NCBI GenBank assembly: GCA_008501765.1
Contig: QQUE01000013.1
Coordinates: forward strand, 62,001-126,000
Direction: 5' to 3'
Origin: Calditrichota bacterium
GTDB taxonomy: Bacteria; Zhuqueibacterota; Zhuqueibacteria; Zhuqueibacterales; Geothermadaptataceae
Length of the DNA stretch: 64,000 nt
Position numbers and translations under genes: made by a program. The notes beneath the pieces were generated by a model that was not told the origin of the DNA, searched no databases, and saw only the letters and a list, made by a program, of their open reading frames with translations. Every line of letters begins with the position of its first letter. Position 1 is the stretch's first letter. Shown here piece by piece: positions 1 through 9,394 of this stretch.

Positions 1-1074
1 GATGAGCCAGTTCGAAGAATTCAGATAAAATTAATTTTTGAGTACGCGCGTGATAATTTTGATGAAGAGATGTCATATAGTGCAGGTGCTTATGTCCGGC
101 GGAATCAAAAGGACGTAATAAAAGATAAAAAAGCGACGAATTCTGAACGTAATATGTTTATGCTTTCCATGCTACGCGCAGCAGGATTTAAGGCAGAACC
201 ATTGCTCATTTCTACCTGGGAGAATGGCTGGATCGATCCAGTATTTCCGTTTCTTACACAATTTAATCGCAGCATCGTGGCCATTAAAATGGGATCGCGT
301 TTCCAATTTTTGGATGCTAGTAAAAAATTGGGCACCATGCACAATTTACCAGCAGAAGACCTAACATTCCGCGGTTTACTTTTGAAAAAAGATGCCGCTA
401 AAATAGTTCGAATACCCAACAAAGGGATCAAAAGCATGGAAACTGTTCACTCGGTTGTCGACCTGAATTCTGATGGCAGTCTGAGTGGAAAAACGACGCT
501 TACATCTGTTGGATATGCTGCCTTCAATCGAAGTATAGAATTGCAAAAAGAAAAAGCAGTCTCTGATTTTATAACAGAACAAATTAGTGGAGATATCGAA
601 GGCTTTGAAGTTCTGGAATGTGATTCATTACTAAAACCAGTACCCAGTGATACTTTGGAAACACAATTCCAATTTAAAACTGGTGAGGTAGCTGAGATCA
701 TTGATGATGAAATCTACTTGCAACCTCTGCTGTATTTTGTGCAAAATGAAAATCTTTTTAAAAGTGAAAAAAGATATTTTCCTGTTGAATTTGGGTATCT
801 GGCAAAATGGGTTGAGCTTAATAGTATCAATCTACCGACTAATTTTGAGGTGCTCGAATTGCCTGAAGCGGCGATGGTCAATTGCGAGTTTTTTACTTAC
901 CGGTACACTATTATGAAAACGCCTGGGAATGAGCGGCAATTGACCGCTACTCGTTTTTTGAAGTTGAAAAAAGAATTTATTCCTGCGAGCGATTATCATC
1001 GTTTGCGCAATTACTGGTCGCGTATTGTTGATGGTGATCAGCAGAAGTTGATTTTGCAGAAACTACCAAACTAA
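1..1074 (+). CDS. DUF3857/transglutaminase-like protein, 5' partial, probably non-catalytic
   Basis: The reading frame is open from base 1, so the N-terminus lies outside the window. The visible part holds the end of a transglutaminase-like domain followed by the C-terminal beta-rich region usual for DUF3857 envelope proteins. Where active members have GDCKD-type cysteine motifs, this protein reads ATNSERNMFML, so the nucleophilic cysteine is replaced by serine. The following helix (LSMLRAAGFKAEPLLIST) is well conserved. Such Cys-less versions commonly accompany FCB-group DUF3857 proteins. The next gene downstream is a paralogue that keeps the cysteine. A structural or binding role at the cell envelope is an inference; the substrate is unknown. 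Confidence 0.75.
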   Translation, partial: DEPVRRIQIKLIFEYARDNFDEEMSYSAGAYVRRNQKDVIKDKKATNSERNMFMLSMLRAAGFKAEPLLISTWENGWIDPVFPFLTQFNRSIVAIKMGSRFQFLDASKKLGTMHNLPAEDLTFRGLLLKKDAAKIVRIPNKGIKSMETVHSVVDLNSDGSLSGKTTLTSVGYAAFNRSIELQKEKAVSDFITEQISGDIEGFEVLECDSLLKPVPSDTLETQFQFKTGEVAEIIDDEIYLQPLLYFVQNENLFKSEKRYFPVEFGYLAKWVELNSINLPTNFEVLELPEAAMVNCEFFTYRYTIMKTPGNERQLTATRFLKLKKEFIPASDYHRLRNYWSRIVDGDQQKLILQKLPN

Positions 1075-1295
1075 AATGATGAATTCTGGAAGGATACTAC
1101 GATTTGTAACTGCGATATTGAGAAAATTATCAGCTGGTAATCATAGTATTTGAGATATTTGGTGATGAATTGAGCATATTCCGTTAGTGTTGAAAGCGTA
1201 AACCTGTTTAGATTTCTGCATTGAAATACTGTGTCGGTTGATCATCAATTTTGCTTATGAAAATTTAAACTATAAAATTCACGGGTGGAAGAATT

Positions 1296-3164
1296 GTGAA
1301 ACAAAAATTTTTAGTTATTGCAATGCTAATTTGCAGCTGCACAAATACTACCTGGAGCCAAACAGAAATCGGTTCTTCGCGCATAATTTCCAGTCAACGT
1401 AAGATAATTATTCAGAGTCAGGATAAAATAATCGTTCATGACAAAAAACGAATTGCTATATCTGATGAGGATAAAAAACGTTTTGCCGGGGATCGGTTTA
1501 CGGAATCGAAATTTGCCCAATTGAAGAAGTTTGAAGCCAGGCTTTTATCAGCGAGCGGGAGTAAAATTAAAGTATTGGACAAGAAAGATATTGAAGAAAG
1601 TACGCTCTCATTCTATTCGATTTACAATGAGCATAAAACTAAATATTACAGTTTGCTACACCCCACTCTACCATATATCTGTGAGAAATACAAAAAGTAT
1701 GAGTTGAAAAGCTCATTTTTTCTTCCCAATTGGGATCCGCAATGGGGGAGTATTGATGTTGAGTATGCCTCATTGGAAATTGTTCTCGAATCTCCTGTTA
1801 AATTTAAATATGTAAATATTGGGGCAATCGATGAACCGCAGATATTTCAGGATAAAAAAGGCCATACACATTATAAATGGGAAGTTCGGGATGTGCTTGC
1901 GTACGAAAGTGAATACCATCGCACACCTGAAGCAACCTTTCAAATTGGTGTGAAACTGTTTGCTGAAGAATTTACTTTGGAAGGTTATCAGGGATCGAGT
2001 CAGTCATGGCAAAGTTTTGGCGATTGGTATATTGACCTTGTTGGGACACGGTCAAATTTTAAGGTACCACCTGTTGAATTCGCAGCATTTAAAAAATTGC
2101 CGGTGGAAGAGCGGGTACAAAATATTTACCAGCTTCTGCAAGAGAAAACGCGCTATGTACAAATATATTTAGGAATCGACGGATGGCAACCACACCCTGT
2201 TGATGAAATTCATAAAAATCAATATGGTGATTGCAAAGATCTTTCGATGTACATGATTGCCATGTTGGAACAAGCAGGTGTTCAAGCATACCCTGGATTG
2301 GCTTTTCCACGCAATTATGGCTGGGTCGATGAGGATTATCCTGGCAATCAGTTTAATCATTGTATATCAGTAGTGCCATTGCCGAGCGATACCCTTTGGC
2401 TGGAATGCACTGCGGATGTGACAGCATTTAATAATCCACCGGCAGGACTTGAAGGGGTTAATATTTTGTTAGTTAAGCCGGGTAGTAGTCGCCTTGTTCG
2501 AACACCGGTGAGCCCGGCTAAAGATAATAAATCTGTATTCACCGCGCATGTTTCGCTGACAACAGCCCGAAAAGCAAAAATGCAGGGCAAAGTGGTTTTT
2601 ACTGGAAATCGGGCAGTGGGTGCGCGACAGGGTTTGTGGGAACTTGATTATACAAAACAGAAAAAATGGTTTGCAAATCGTCTGGCCGAAAAAGCTGGGG
2701 ACGTGCGTATTGATGATTTAGCAATTAAAAATTTAAAAACAACAAACAGGCCGCTTGAAATCGAATTCACTGCAACATTGAACTATTTTGCTAAAAAGGC
2801 CGGTTCGCGAATGATTTTCAAGCCACGTTTCTTCCACAATATTTATTACGACGGTGAAGCACCTGAAAAAAGGAAAATGGCGCTCTATAATATGACCCGG
2901 TTTTGGGATCAGGATTCTGTTACATTTTCGCTGCCTTTTGGCTATACGAACCAACGTGATATAAAATCAGATTCTATTTCATCGCAATTTGGAAAATATT
3001 TTTCACGAATGAAACCAGAAGGTAACAATCTTTTATGGACCAGTACTTTTGTATCCCGTGCTCGCGAGATACCTTTAAATGAATATGCGGATTATCATGA
3101 TTTTATGACTGTCGTTAAAAAGCAGGCTGGAACAAAGTTTGTTATTCGAAAGCTGAAAAAGTAA
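1296..3164 (+). CDS. Secreted DUF3857/transglutaminase-like protein with intact catalytic Cys
   Basis: 622 residues starting at GTG. The first 22 residues form a signal peptide ending near TTWSQ, so the protein is probably periplasmic or surface exposed. An N-terminal DUF3857 beta-sandwich (about 60-250) is followed by a transglutaminase core (about 270-400). The nucleophile motif is GDCKDLSMYMIAML, followed by FNHCIS with the expected His and an LWLECTAD segment with the acidic residue. The C-terminal third is beta-rich. Family members are thought to be papain-like envelope proteins; none has a firmly known substrate. It follows its Cys-less paralogue by about 220 bases and converges on the barrel gene at 3175. 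Confidence 0.8.
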   Translation: MKQKFLVIAMLICSCTNTTWSQTEIGSSRIISSQRKIIIQSQDKIIVHDKKRIAISDEDKKRFAGDRFTESKFAQLKKFEARLLSASGSKIKVLDKKDIEESTLSFYSIYNEHKTKYYSLLHPTLPYICEKYKKYELKSSFFLPNWDPQWGSIDVEYASLEIVLESPVKFKYVNIGAIDEPQIFQDKKGHTHYKWEVRDVLAYESEYHRTPEATFQIGVKLFAEEFTLEGYQGSSQSWQSFGDWYIDLVGTRSNFKVPPVEFAAFKKLPVEERVQNIYQLLQEKTRYVQIYLGIDGWQPHPVDEIHKNQYGDCKDLSMYMIAMLEQAGVQAYPGLAFPRNYGWVDEDYPGNQFNHCISVVPLPSDTLWLECTADVTAFNNPPAGLEGVNILLVKPGSSRLVRTPVSPAKDNKSVFTAHVSLTTARKAKMQGKVVFTGNRAVGARQGLWELDYTKQKKWFANRLAEKAGDVRIDDLAIKNLKTTNRPLEIEFTATLNYFAKKAGSRMIFKPRFFHNIYYDGEAPEKRKMALYNMTRFWDQDSVTFSLPFGYTNQRDIKSDSISSQFGKYFSRMKPEGNNLLWTSTFVSRAREIPLNEYADYHDFMTVVKKQAGTKFVIRKLKK

Positions 3165-3174
3165 ACACTTAAAC

Positions 3175-4632
3175 TCAAAACGAATACTTCACCTCAAAAA
3201 ACACACGATCGTTATCGGCGGCCTGTTTGCTCAGCAGTAAGTCGCCTGATTGGTACTGCACACTTCCCGCCATAAATTCCAAATTATCACTCCAGTCATA
3301 GGACAGCGAAATCCGCTCGTAAGCGCCTTTTTCACCCCAGTCGTCTTGCAGGGCAGCAACGGCCATAAAGTGCCACGTTTCGCGCATAAAATCTTTTCGC
3401 AGCGTGAGAACCAATTGCATGTCATTTTCTGAAATCTGATCCGGCGCTGCCGCCATTTTTTCCTCATGCTCATGAACATGCCGATTGACGATATCCATCG
3501 CCAATGTTGTATTTTTAAAGCCATTGTATTCAAAGCCAGCCAGCATATCGATGCGTGATTTATTATCAGAAACAGTCGCATATTCGAGGCCGTCGATGTA
3601 GGCTAATTCACTTTTCAGGAGCCAACTGCCACGCGCGATTCCCAACGATGCTCCCACAAGATTTAACTTGCTGTGCTGTAAAGTGATTTCAGGTGATTTT
3701 ATTTTTAAATGAAAGGCGTCATCAAAAAATCTGGCAAAATGGAGAGAAAAATCGGTGGCTGGAAAAATACTGGTTCCTCTGAGTGCGAAGGCAAATTCCG
3801 TATTTTCGAAACTGTTTTCCGGAATAGTTTCATGCGGTTTTTCGATGGGCAACGGATAAAATTCACTGCCGTATGCCGGAAATTTGTTAAAGCGGATCTC
3901 GTGAATTGCCGCTCCTGTCAGCGTCCATTTGCCGAAAAGATAATCGATGCGGCTCATGGTGACCGGCAGCCGCAAATCTTCAATATCGACCATGCCGGGT
4001 TCGCGCAGATCGAGCGGATTGAGCACGTCCAGCACACGAATATTGTCGGCGCGCCCCCAGTTTATGACCTGGCGCCCGATGCGCAAATCGAGATTTTGCA
4101 TCGGGCTGCCCTGAATGTAGGCTTCCTGCAGTTCAAATTCGCTTTCGTAAGCATCAAGTGTCTGCTGCGAAAAGTCATCACGATTTTTGATGCGATAGGC
4201 AAAATCATAAAAAACAAGACTGCTGGCATAAATTTTCCAGTTTCTGGGCAGCTTGATTTCCAGTTTCAGATTGTTTTTAAGACGCAGCCGTGTGAGACCA
4301 CGGTAATCCGCATTTTCTGAAATGACCTGCGGCAAGATTGGAATGGGCAAACTCTCCAATCCCACTCGATGCGTCTGGTGATCGTAATTGAACGAAGGGC
4401 TGAGGCGGATATCGCCGGTCAGTGACCAAAATTTCTCTTTTTCGAATTGCGTTTTAACGGCAGTCTCTTCGTCAAATCCCGAGAGTAAATCATCCTCGTC
4501 ATCAAAAATTTCCAGAAGCGTGTCTGGCACCACCACGGCTGATGAATCGACATCCTGCGCGAAAAGTGGCAGTGAAATCAGGCTAAACCCGAGCACACAT
4601 CTCAAAAATATGCTCATTGAACCACCACGCAT
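3175..4632 (-). CDS. Outer-membrane beta-barrel protein (DUF1302/alginate-export-like)
   Basis: 485 residues. A signal peptide (IFLRCVLGFSLISLPLFAQ) is followed by an acidic linker and a long beta-strand-rich region ending in VFFEVKYSF, a typical barrel C-terminus with terminal Phe. The segment LRIGRQVINWGRADNIRV resembles DUF1302-type porins found next to RND transporters. The first ATG (4632) lies one base past the stop of the LolA-like gene and has AAGGG upstream; a second ATG at 4617 is an alternative. It is the last gene of the tetR-RND-carrier-barrel cluster, so it is probably the outer-membrane exit. Cargo unknown. Confidence 0.75.
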   Translation of the reverse strand: MRGGSMSIFLRCVLGFSLISLPLFAQDVDSSAVVVPDTLLEIFDDEDDLLSGFDEETAVKTQFEKEKFWSLTGDIRLSPSFNYDHQTHRVGLESLPIPILPQVISENADYRGLTRLRLKNNLKLEIKLPRNWKIYASSLVFYDFAYRIKNRDDFSQQTLDAYESEFELQEAYIQGSPMQNLDLRIGRQVINWGRADNIRVLDVLNPLDLREPGMVDIEDLRLPVTMSRIDYLFGKWTLTGAAIHEIRFNKFPAYGSEFYPLPIEKPHETIPENSFENTEFAFALRGTSIFPATDFSLHFARFFDDAFHLKIKSPEITLQHSKLNLVGASLGIARGSWLLKSELAYIDGLEYATVSDNKSRIDMLAGFEYNGFKNTTLAMDIVNRHVHEHEEKMAAAPDQISENDMQLVLTLRKDFMRETWHFMAVAALQDDWGEKGAYERISLSYDWSDNLEFMAGSVQYQSGDLLLSKQAADNDRVFFEVKYSF

Positions 4633-4633
4633 T

Positions 4634-5440
4634 TTATAATCCCTTTTCTAATTGCCGCGTTGTAAACAAGTTCTCGTTCAATTCCTGATTATAGCGCACA
4701 TCGTGGTGTTTGATAATCGTTTTGTGGATGGATTCCCTGCCTTCTTTTGTCGTCATGTGAATTTCTGTTGCCGTCCAGACGCCGTCGATAATCTGCAGAT
4801 TCTTCACTTCCATATATTTCCTGCGGTTGCTTTTGTAGACCCAATAAATACCACGGATGGCGACAAAATTATCCTGCCGGATGAAAATAACGCCTTTTTC
4901 GTAGCCTGTCTCATCCATAATTTCGGTTGTTTTGGGGATGGATTGTATCTGCCAGGCTTTAACACCATCGATTTCCAACTCTTTCATAAGGGTAAAATTG
5001 TAATCAGGCAGGTTTTTGGAAGTCATATCTGAATAATTGAAATCGGATCCCATGAAACTGCTGCTCTTGTCGCTGGCGCTGATGCGTTTAACCTTTTTTA
5101 AAGCAGGGAGATAGAGCCACTGGTCGTCATCTTTTCCGTAATCGTCAAAATCATAGGTGAGGAATCCGGTGCCTTTCACATCGGAGGGGGAGAGGAAAAA
5201 CATAATTCGCTGCGAGTCTTCGCCTTTATCTTTGGTAAAAGTGCGTATTTTGCGGACGCGTGTTTTTTTATTCTTATCGATAAGAATCATTTCCATATCG
5301 CTGATCGAATTGTCACCGTCTTCCCGGTCCTGCATTTTTGTGACAATTTCAAGGGCAGTCAATGATTGCGCTCCACTATGCTGGACGGAAACCACAATGA
5401 AAAATACGACCAGAATTGTTAAAATATATTTTGTCCTCAT
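4634..5440 (-). CDS. LolA-like outer-membrane lipoprotein-sorting family protein
   Basis: 268 residues with a signal peptide (about 1-24, ending SGAQS), preceded by AAAGGGA. The mature protein fits the LolA/LolB-like family PF17131: strands around ISDMEMILIDKNKKTRVRK, then SDVKGTGFLTYDF, WLYLPALKKVKRIS and SSFMGSDFNYSDM. This fold makes a greasy half-barrel that carries lipids or lipoproteins across the periplasm. Family members are recurrently encoded between an MMPL-type RND pump and an outer-membrane barrel, exactly as here. The inferred role is a periplasmic shuttle for a hydrophobic substrate of the adjacent pump. Confidence 0.85.
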   Translation of the reverse strand: MRTKYILTILVVFFIVVSVQHSGAQSLTALEIVTKMQDREDGDNSISDMEMILIDKNKKTRVRKIRTFTKDKGEDSQRIMFFLSPSDVKGTGFLTYDFDDYGKDDDQWLYLPALKKVKRISASDKSSSFMGSDFNYSDMTSKNLPDYNFTLMKELEIDGVKAWQIQSIPKTTEIMDETGYEKGVIFIRQDNFVAIRGIYWVYKSNRRKYMEVKNLQIIDGVWTATEIHMTTKEGRESIHKTIIKHHDVRYNQELNENLFTTRQLEKGL

Positions 5441-5476
5441 TTTTATTCCCTTTGTATTGGTTCGATATTTCTTGAG

Positions 5477-7915
5477 TTAAGACTTTTTCGTGCCGTAAAA
5501 AATCTGCATTAAGGCGGGTGCGAGCAGAAAATCTGCCAGTAAAGCCATGCTGATAGTGAATCCGGTTAATAGCCCAAAGTTGAACAAATTACCCATCGAT
5601 GCAAACATAAAAATAAAGAATCCCGCAGTCAGTATCAGCGTTGTGAACAGCATTGCCCTGCCGGCAATTTCCAGGGTCTTCTGTACCGCTATTGAAACGT
5701 CGCCACTTTCATTGTAATAGCGGCGAAAATTGTGCATAAAATGGATTGTATCATCGACGGCCAGCCCGAGCGCAATGCTGCCGATCAGCAAAGTGAAGAC
5801 ATCCAGCGTCAGACCAAACCAGCCCATAAAACCTAAAGTTAAAAGAATGGGCATCAAATTGGGAATCATGCTTAGTGCCCCCATGCGAATGCTGCCAATC
5901 ATCAACATCATTAAAAAAGTAATGATGACAAAAGCGTAGAAATAGCTTTCAACCATACTTGTCATCACTTCGTCCAGGGTGGTGACTAAAAGCACCATAA
6001 TGCCTGTGAGTTTGATATCGATATCATTCCCAAATTCTTCTGTTAATTTCTGCTTTAAAGAAGAGAACAGCGGCTTGTATGCCTTGGCATCGCGAAAAGG
6101 TGATTTTAACATCATCCGCGCTTTGCTGAACTGGCTGTCGGTGAAATCTTCCAGGTCGTCCGAACCGCTGTTTTCGAATAGCAGAAACTCTTGTGCGATC
6201 AGTTCGCGACCCTGGGGTATTGCGTGAAATTCGTCACTATTTTCATGGAGCGCCTTGTTTATTTCCTTCAAAATATCAGCCAGGGAAAAAGCGCGGCCAA
6301 AGAAGACTTCCGGTTTTTCGATCGATTCTGCAAACTGTCCGACTTCGTTCAGTTTTTGCAAATCCTCATAGGAATACCAGCCATTTTCTTCTCTTTTGTC
6401 GAGGACCAGTTCCATTGAAATTGATCCTCTTAGTTCTGTATCAATCTTCTGAGTTGCAATGCGGGTGGCTTCATTTTTGGGCAGCCATTCAAGTGGTTTG
6501 TGGGCAAAATCAATTTGAGCGATTCCTACGAGCGCAACGATAATTAATAAAGCTGAAATACTCAAGACAAGCCAGTGGCGTCTTGTAGCAAAACTGCCAA
6601 AGCTGATAATAAATTTATCGAGGCGGCCGGTATATTTTTTTTCACTTGTTCTCTTTGGTATTTTCACCGGGCGAAATGGCGTTATTGCCAGCAAAGCCGG
6701 CAGCAAGACCAGCGAAAGGAAAAGTGCGATCATCACACCGTAGGGGGCGAAAATACCGAGCTCGGAAATTGGTGCCAGTCCGGATGATGCAAAGGAAAGC
6801 AGGCCTCCGGCAGTGGTTAAACTGGTTAAAACTATTGGCAGGCCAGCGTGTTCAAGGCTAAAAATAATAGCTGAACGTTTGTCCTCCCCGGCATTTATCC
6901 GCCTGAAAAACAAGGAAAGGATATGCACACAATATCCAATTCCAACAGCCAGCAGGAATGAGGGCAGAATTGTCGTTGGCAGTTTCAATGGGGTGCCTGT
7001 CAGTGTCATGAGTCCAACGGTAGCCAGCAAGGAAAGAATGACGATCAATAGAGGCCAGACAACGGCTACGATTCGGCGGAACAAGATCAACAGAAAAAGA
7101 GCAATGGCGATCAAAGTGAGGCGGATAAATCGTGCCATATCGTTTTGCATGGCTCTCTTAATATAATCTGCAACAACGTTTGAGCCGCTAAAATAGATGG
7201 GGAAGTCAGCGCTTTTATAGCCGGCAATTATTTCTTGTACAGCGGCGACAGCTTCACTGTTTTCAGCATCTGTTAGAAATTCCCGCGGTGCAGTCGATAG
7301 ATCTGTGCTTGTTTCATCCGCAAAATCTTCTTCAAAGTTCTCTAAAGCGAGATCGTCATCGCTCTCGGCCCCGACAGCGGAGTAATTATTGGTTCTGATG
7401 ACGATCGTGGTAAATTTTCCGTTTTCCGAGATAAGCAGATTGCGGTAAGTTGGATTATCGAGCACAAAATTTTTAATAGCTTGCAATTCAATCTCGTTCT
7501 TTGGCCACTTTTCCAGTAAATCCTCAACGATCAGTTCGTCTTTCTTGCCGCGTGTGACACGGGCATTTATCAGGCTGGTGACTTCTTCAATATGGGGAAC
7601 TTCTGTCTCCAGCCTGTTATGAATTTCTCTGAGTTTATCCAGAAATGAAAAATCAAATACTTCAGGTGGATTGAAAGCGAGAATCATGAGTTCATCGCGT
7701 CCAAATTGATCGCGAAATTCATTGTAATCAACAATAGCGGGATCGTTTTCGTGTAAAAAACTTTCTGTTGAGGTGTCCAAAGTAACGTGGGGCAACTGCA
7801 AAATTGGGGGTATCAGGGATAATAAAACGACGATAATGGTGAGCCACCTGTATTTGTAAATGAATTCACCCATCCGGGCAAATCCCGCATCGAGCTTGTG
7901 ACGAATTTTATCCAA
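5477..7915 (-). CDS. RND superfamily transporter, MMPL/HAE3-like
   Basis: 812 residues. The start is TTG with GGGAG six bases upstream. Topology is two repeats: a membrane segment near residues 25-45, a large periplasmic loop, and a block of about five helices; then a second membrane segment (LVLSISALLIIVALVGIAQ), a second loop and a second helix block. The second block keeps the GLAVDDTIHF signature of the proton-relay helix in RND/MMPL proteins; the first block has VGIGYCVHILSLFF. The length fits single-polypeptide MMPL or HpnN-like exporters of lipids and hydrophobic compounds. No adaptor protein is encoded nearby; the LolA-like neighbour may take that role. Confidence 0.88.
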   Translation of the reverse strand: MDKIRHKLDAGFARMGEFIYKYRWLTIIVVLLSLIPPILQLPHVTLDTSTESFLHENDPAIVDYNEFRDQFGRDELMILAFNPPEVFDFSFLDKLREIHNRLETEVPHIEEVTSLINARVTRGKKDELIVEDLLEKWPKNEIELQAIKNFVLDNPTYRNLLISENGKFTTIVIRTNNYSAVGAESDDDLALENFEEDFADETSTDLSTAPREFLTDAENSEAVAAVQEIIAGYKSADFPIYFSGSNVVADYIKRAMQNDMARFIRLTLIAIALFLLILFRRIVAVVWPLLIVILSLLATVGLMTLTGTPLKLPTTILPSFLLAVGIGYCVHILSLFFRRINAGEDKRSAIIFSLEHAGLPIVLTSLTTAGGLLSFASSGLAPISELGIFAPYGVMIALFLSLVLLPALLAITPFRPVKIPKRTSEKKYTGRLDKFIISFGSFATRRHWLVLSISALLIIVALVGIAQIDFAHKPLEWLPKNEATRIATQKIDTELRGSISMELVLDKREENGWYSYEDLQKLNEVGQFAESIEKPEVFFGRAFSLADILKEINKALHENSDEFHAIPQGRELIAQEFLLFENSGSDDLEDFTDSQFSKARMMLKSPFRDAKAYKPLFSSLKQKLTEEFGNDIDIKLTGIMVLLVTTLDEVMTSMVESYFYAFVIITFLMMLMIGSIRMGALSMIPNLMPILLTLGFMGWFGLTLDVFTLLIGSIALGLAVDDTIHFMHNFRRYYNESGDVSIAVQKTLEIAGRAMLFTTLILTAGFFIFMFASMGNLFNFGLLTGFTISMALLADFLLAPALMQIFYGTKKS

Positions 7916-7949
7916 AAGAGACTCCCTCGGTCAATCGTGATTATTTAAA

Positions 7950-8564
7950 TTAATTTTGTTTAATTCCGCTCCAGAGGAGGTCAAAAACCTCCTGGTTACG
8001 TTTGTCTATAAATGCCGCATCGGTCATGTCAGGAATTTGAAAAATGTTTTCAAATATCGGCCGTGCGATAAATGGATAGAGAACAGTGCTCAATAAGGTA
8101 AGAAGAAAGTTTTGCGCATCAATCGGCCTTATGACGCCTTCTTTTTTTGCCTGCTCAATCTTGCGGATTATAAAATCCGGTGCGGAGTCACCATTTAATT
8201 GGGCTTCCCGCAGGCTTTTGATCATGAGTTTTCCACCACGCTGAAATTCCCATAGAATGAATTTCGTTAACTCAGCATGCTCGGTAATGTTTTGTGAATA
8301 ACTCACGATGAAGTCATAAAGAAATTCCTTGAAATTATCTTTTTCTGAAATACTACTGAAGACACTTTTTAAAAAATTATTTATGATTTCTGAAAAGACA
8401 GCGTCGAATAGCTTTTCTTTGGAGCGGAAATAGTAATGTAAAAGTGCCTGATTTATTCCTGCTTCGGCTGCAATTTCCTGCATGCGCGCGCCATCCATTC
8501 CTTTTTTTACAAAAATAGTTGCCGCTGCTTTGATGATTTGTTCTTCGATATTTTTCTTGGCCAT
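7950..8564 (-). CDS. TetR/AcrR family transcriptional regulator
   Basis: 204 residues. The N-terminal helix-turn-helix is clear: AAATIFVKKGMDGARMQEIA, then AAEAGINQALLHYYFRSKEK, then LFDAVF. The remainder is a helical ligand-binding region typical of TetR proteins. It is first in a minus-strand cluster with the RND pump 34 bases downstream, so it probably controls its own operon. A 20-bp inverted repeat directly upstream of its start (8568-8587) is the obvious operator candidate. The ligand is presumably the pump substrate or a membrane stress signal; this is inference. Confidence 0.9.
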   Translation of the reverse strand: MAKKNIEEQIIKAAATIFVKKGMDGARMQEIAAEAGINQALLHYYFRSKEKLFDAVFSEIINNFLKSVFSSISEKDNFKEFLYDFIVSYSQNITEHAELTKFILWEFQRGGKLMIKSLREAQLNGDSAPDFIIRKIEQAKKEGVIRPIDAQNFLLTLLSTVLYPFIARPIFENIFQIPDMTDAAFIDKRNQEVFDLLWSGIKQN

Positions 8565-8567
8565 AAT

Positions 8568-8587
8568 ATTAAACTAATCGGTTTAAT
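8568..8587. promoter_or_regulatory. Candidate TetR operator (perfect inverted repeat)
   Basis: ATTAAAC-TAATCG-GTTTAAT: two perfect 7-bp arms around a 6-bp centre, three bases upstream of the tetR start codon. Size and position fit autorepression by a TetR dimer. Related TGATTAAAT half-sites recur at about 8591 and 8662 in the same AT-rich intergenic region. Confidence 0.6.
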
Positions 8588-8836
8588 TGTTTGATTAAAT
8601 TTTTAAATTAAAATAAAACTTCGTAGAATAGTTGCAAGTATTTTTATTAAAATTTTAACTGATTGATTAAATATCAAATAAAATGCGTCTTTTTTAAGGG
8701 CTGACCGTCAAAAGAGGATGCTGAATGTTTTACCTTCTGGTTTTTATAAGTAATTAAATGAGATATAAAAAATAAGCGTGAATTCACTCAAGGAAAATAG
8801 TATCTTCACAGGAGCATTTAATTCACGGCCAACAAG

Positions 8837-9394
8837 ATGGAGCAAAACGTGACCCAACAAATCGCTGAAAAATTTCATCTTCGATTGAAAGAATATATCC
8901 AAAAACGTGTTAAGCACGTACACGATGCCGAAGACATTTTGCAGGATGTTTATCTTAAAATTCACCACAATGGTCAAAACCTGCGCCAGCGTTCAAAGTT
9001 GGAGGCCTGGCTATTTCAAATTGTCAGAAATGCGATTATTGATTTTTATCGCCGGAATAAGCGGCACCAGGAATTCAAAGAAGGCGTCGAGCCCGGGGCT
9101 GAAAGCGAAATTCAAAACGAAACAGCAAACCTCGCTGCTTGTTTGGAACCAATAATTAATGAGTTGTCGGATAAAGACCGACGGACCCTCCAGTTGATTG
9201 ATTTGCAGGGAAAACGACAAACGCAACTGGCGCACGAATTGGGTGTGCCGGTCTCCACTGTGAAGTCGCAGGTGCAGCGTGCACGTAAAAAACTGGGAAG
9301 CGCCCTATTGCGCTGCTGCGAAATCACGACTGATGACTGGGGCAATATTTTAGACTATGAAGCTCGTAGAAAAGCATGTGATAACTGCGATTGA
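8837..9394 (+). CDS. sigZ: ECF RNA polymerase sigma factor, SigZ-like
   Basis: 185 residues. Sigma region 2 is visible in HDAEDILQDVYLKIHHNG and LEAWLFQIVRNAIIDFYRR; region 4 in LIDLQGKRQTQLAHELGVP followed by VSTVKSQVQRARKKL. The tail with paired cysteines (RCCEI...) and the closing DYEARRKACDNCD is characteristic of SigZ-type sigma factors. It is encoded divergently from tetR. No anti-sigma gene follows, so control may come through the cysteine-rich tail or from elsewhere. The shine-dalgarno is weak. Family assignment is firm; the regulon is unknown. Confidence 0.85.
   Translation: MEQNVTQQIAEKFHLRLKEYIQKRVKHVHDAEDILQDVYLKIHHNGQNLRQRSKLEAWLFQIVRNAIIDFYRRNKRHQEFKEGVEPGAESEIQNETANLAACLEPIINELSDKDRRTLQLIDLQGKRQTQLAHELGVPVSTVKSQVQRARKKLGSALLRCCEITTDDWGNILDYEARRKACDNCD

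Noticed and set aside
3709-4320. Plus-strand 203-codon frame opposite the barrel gene
   Set aside because: Antisense of a well supported gene, no start signal and no recognisable domain.
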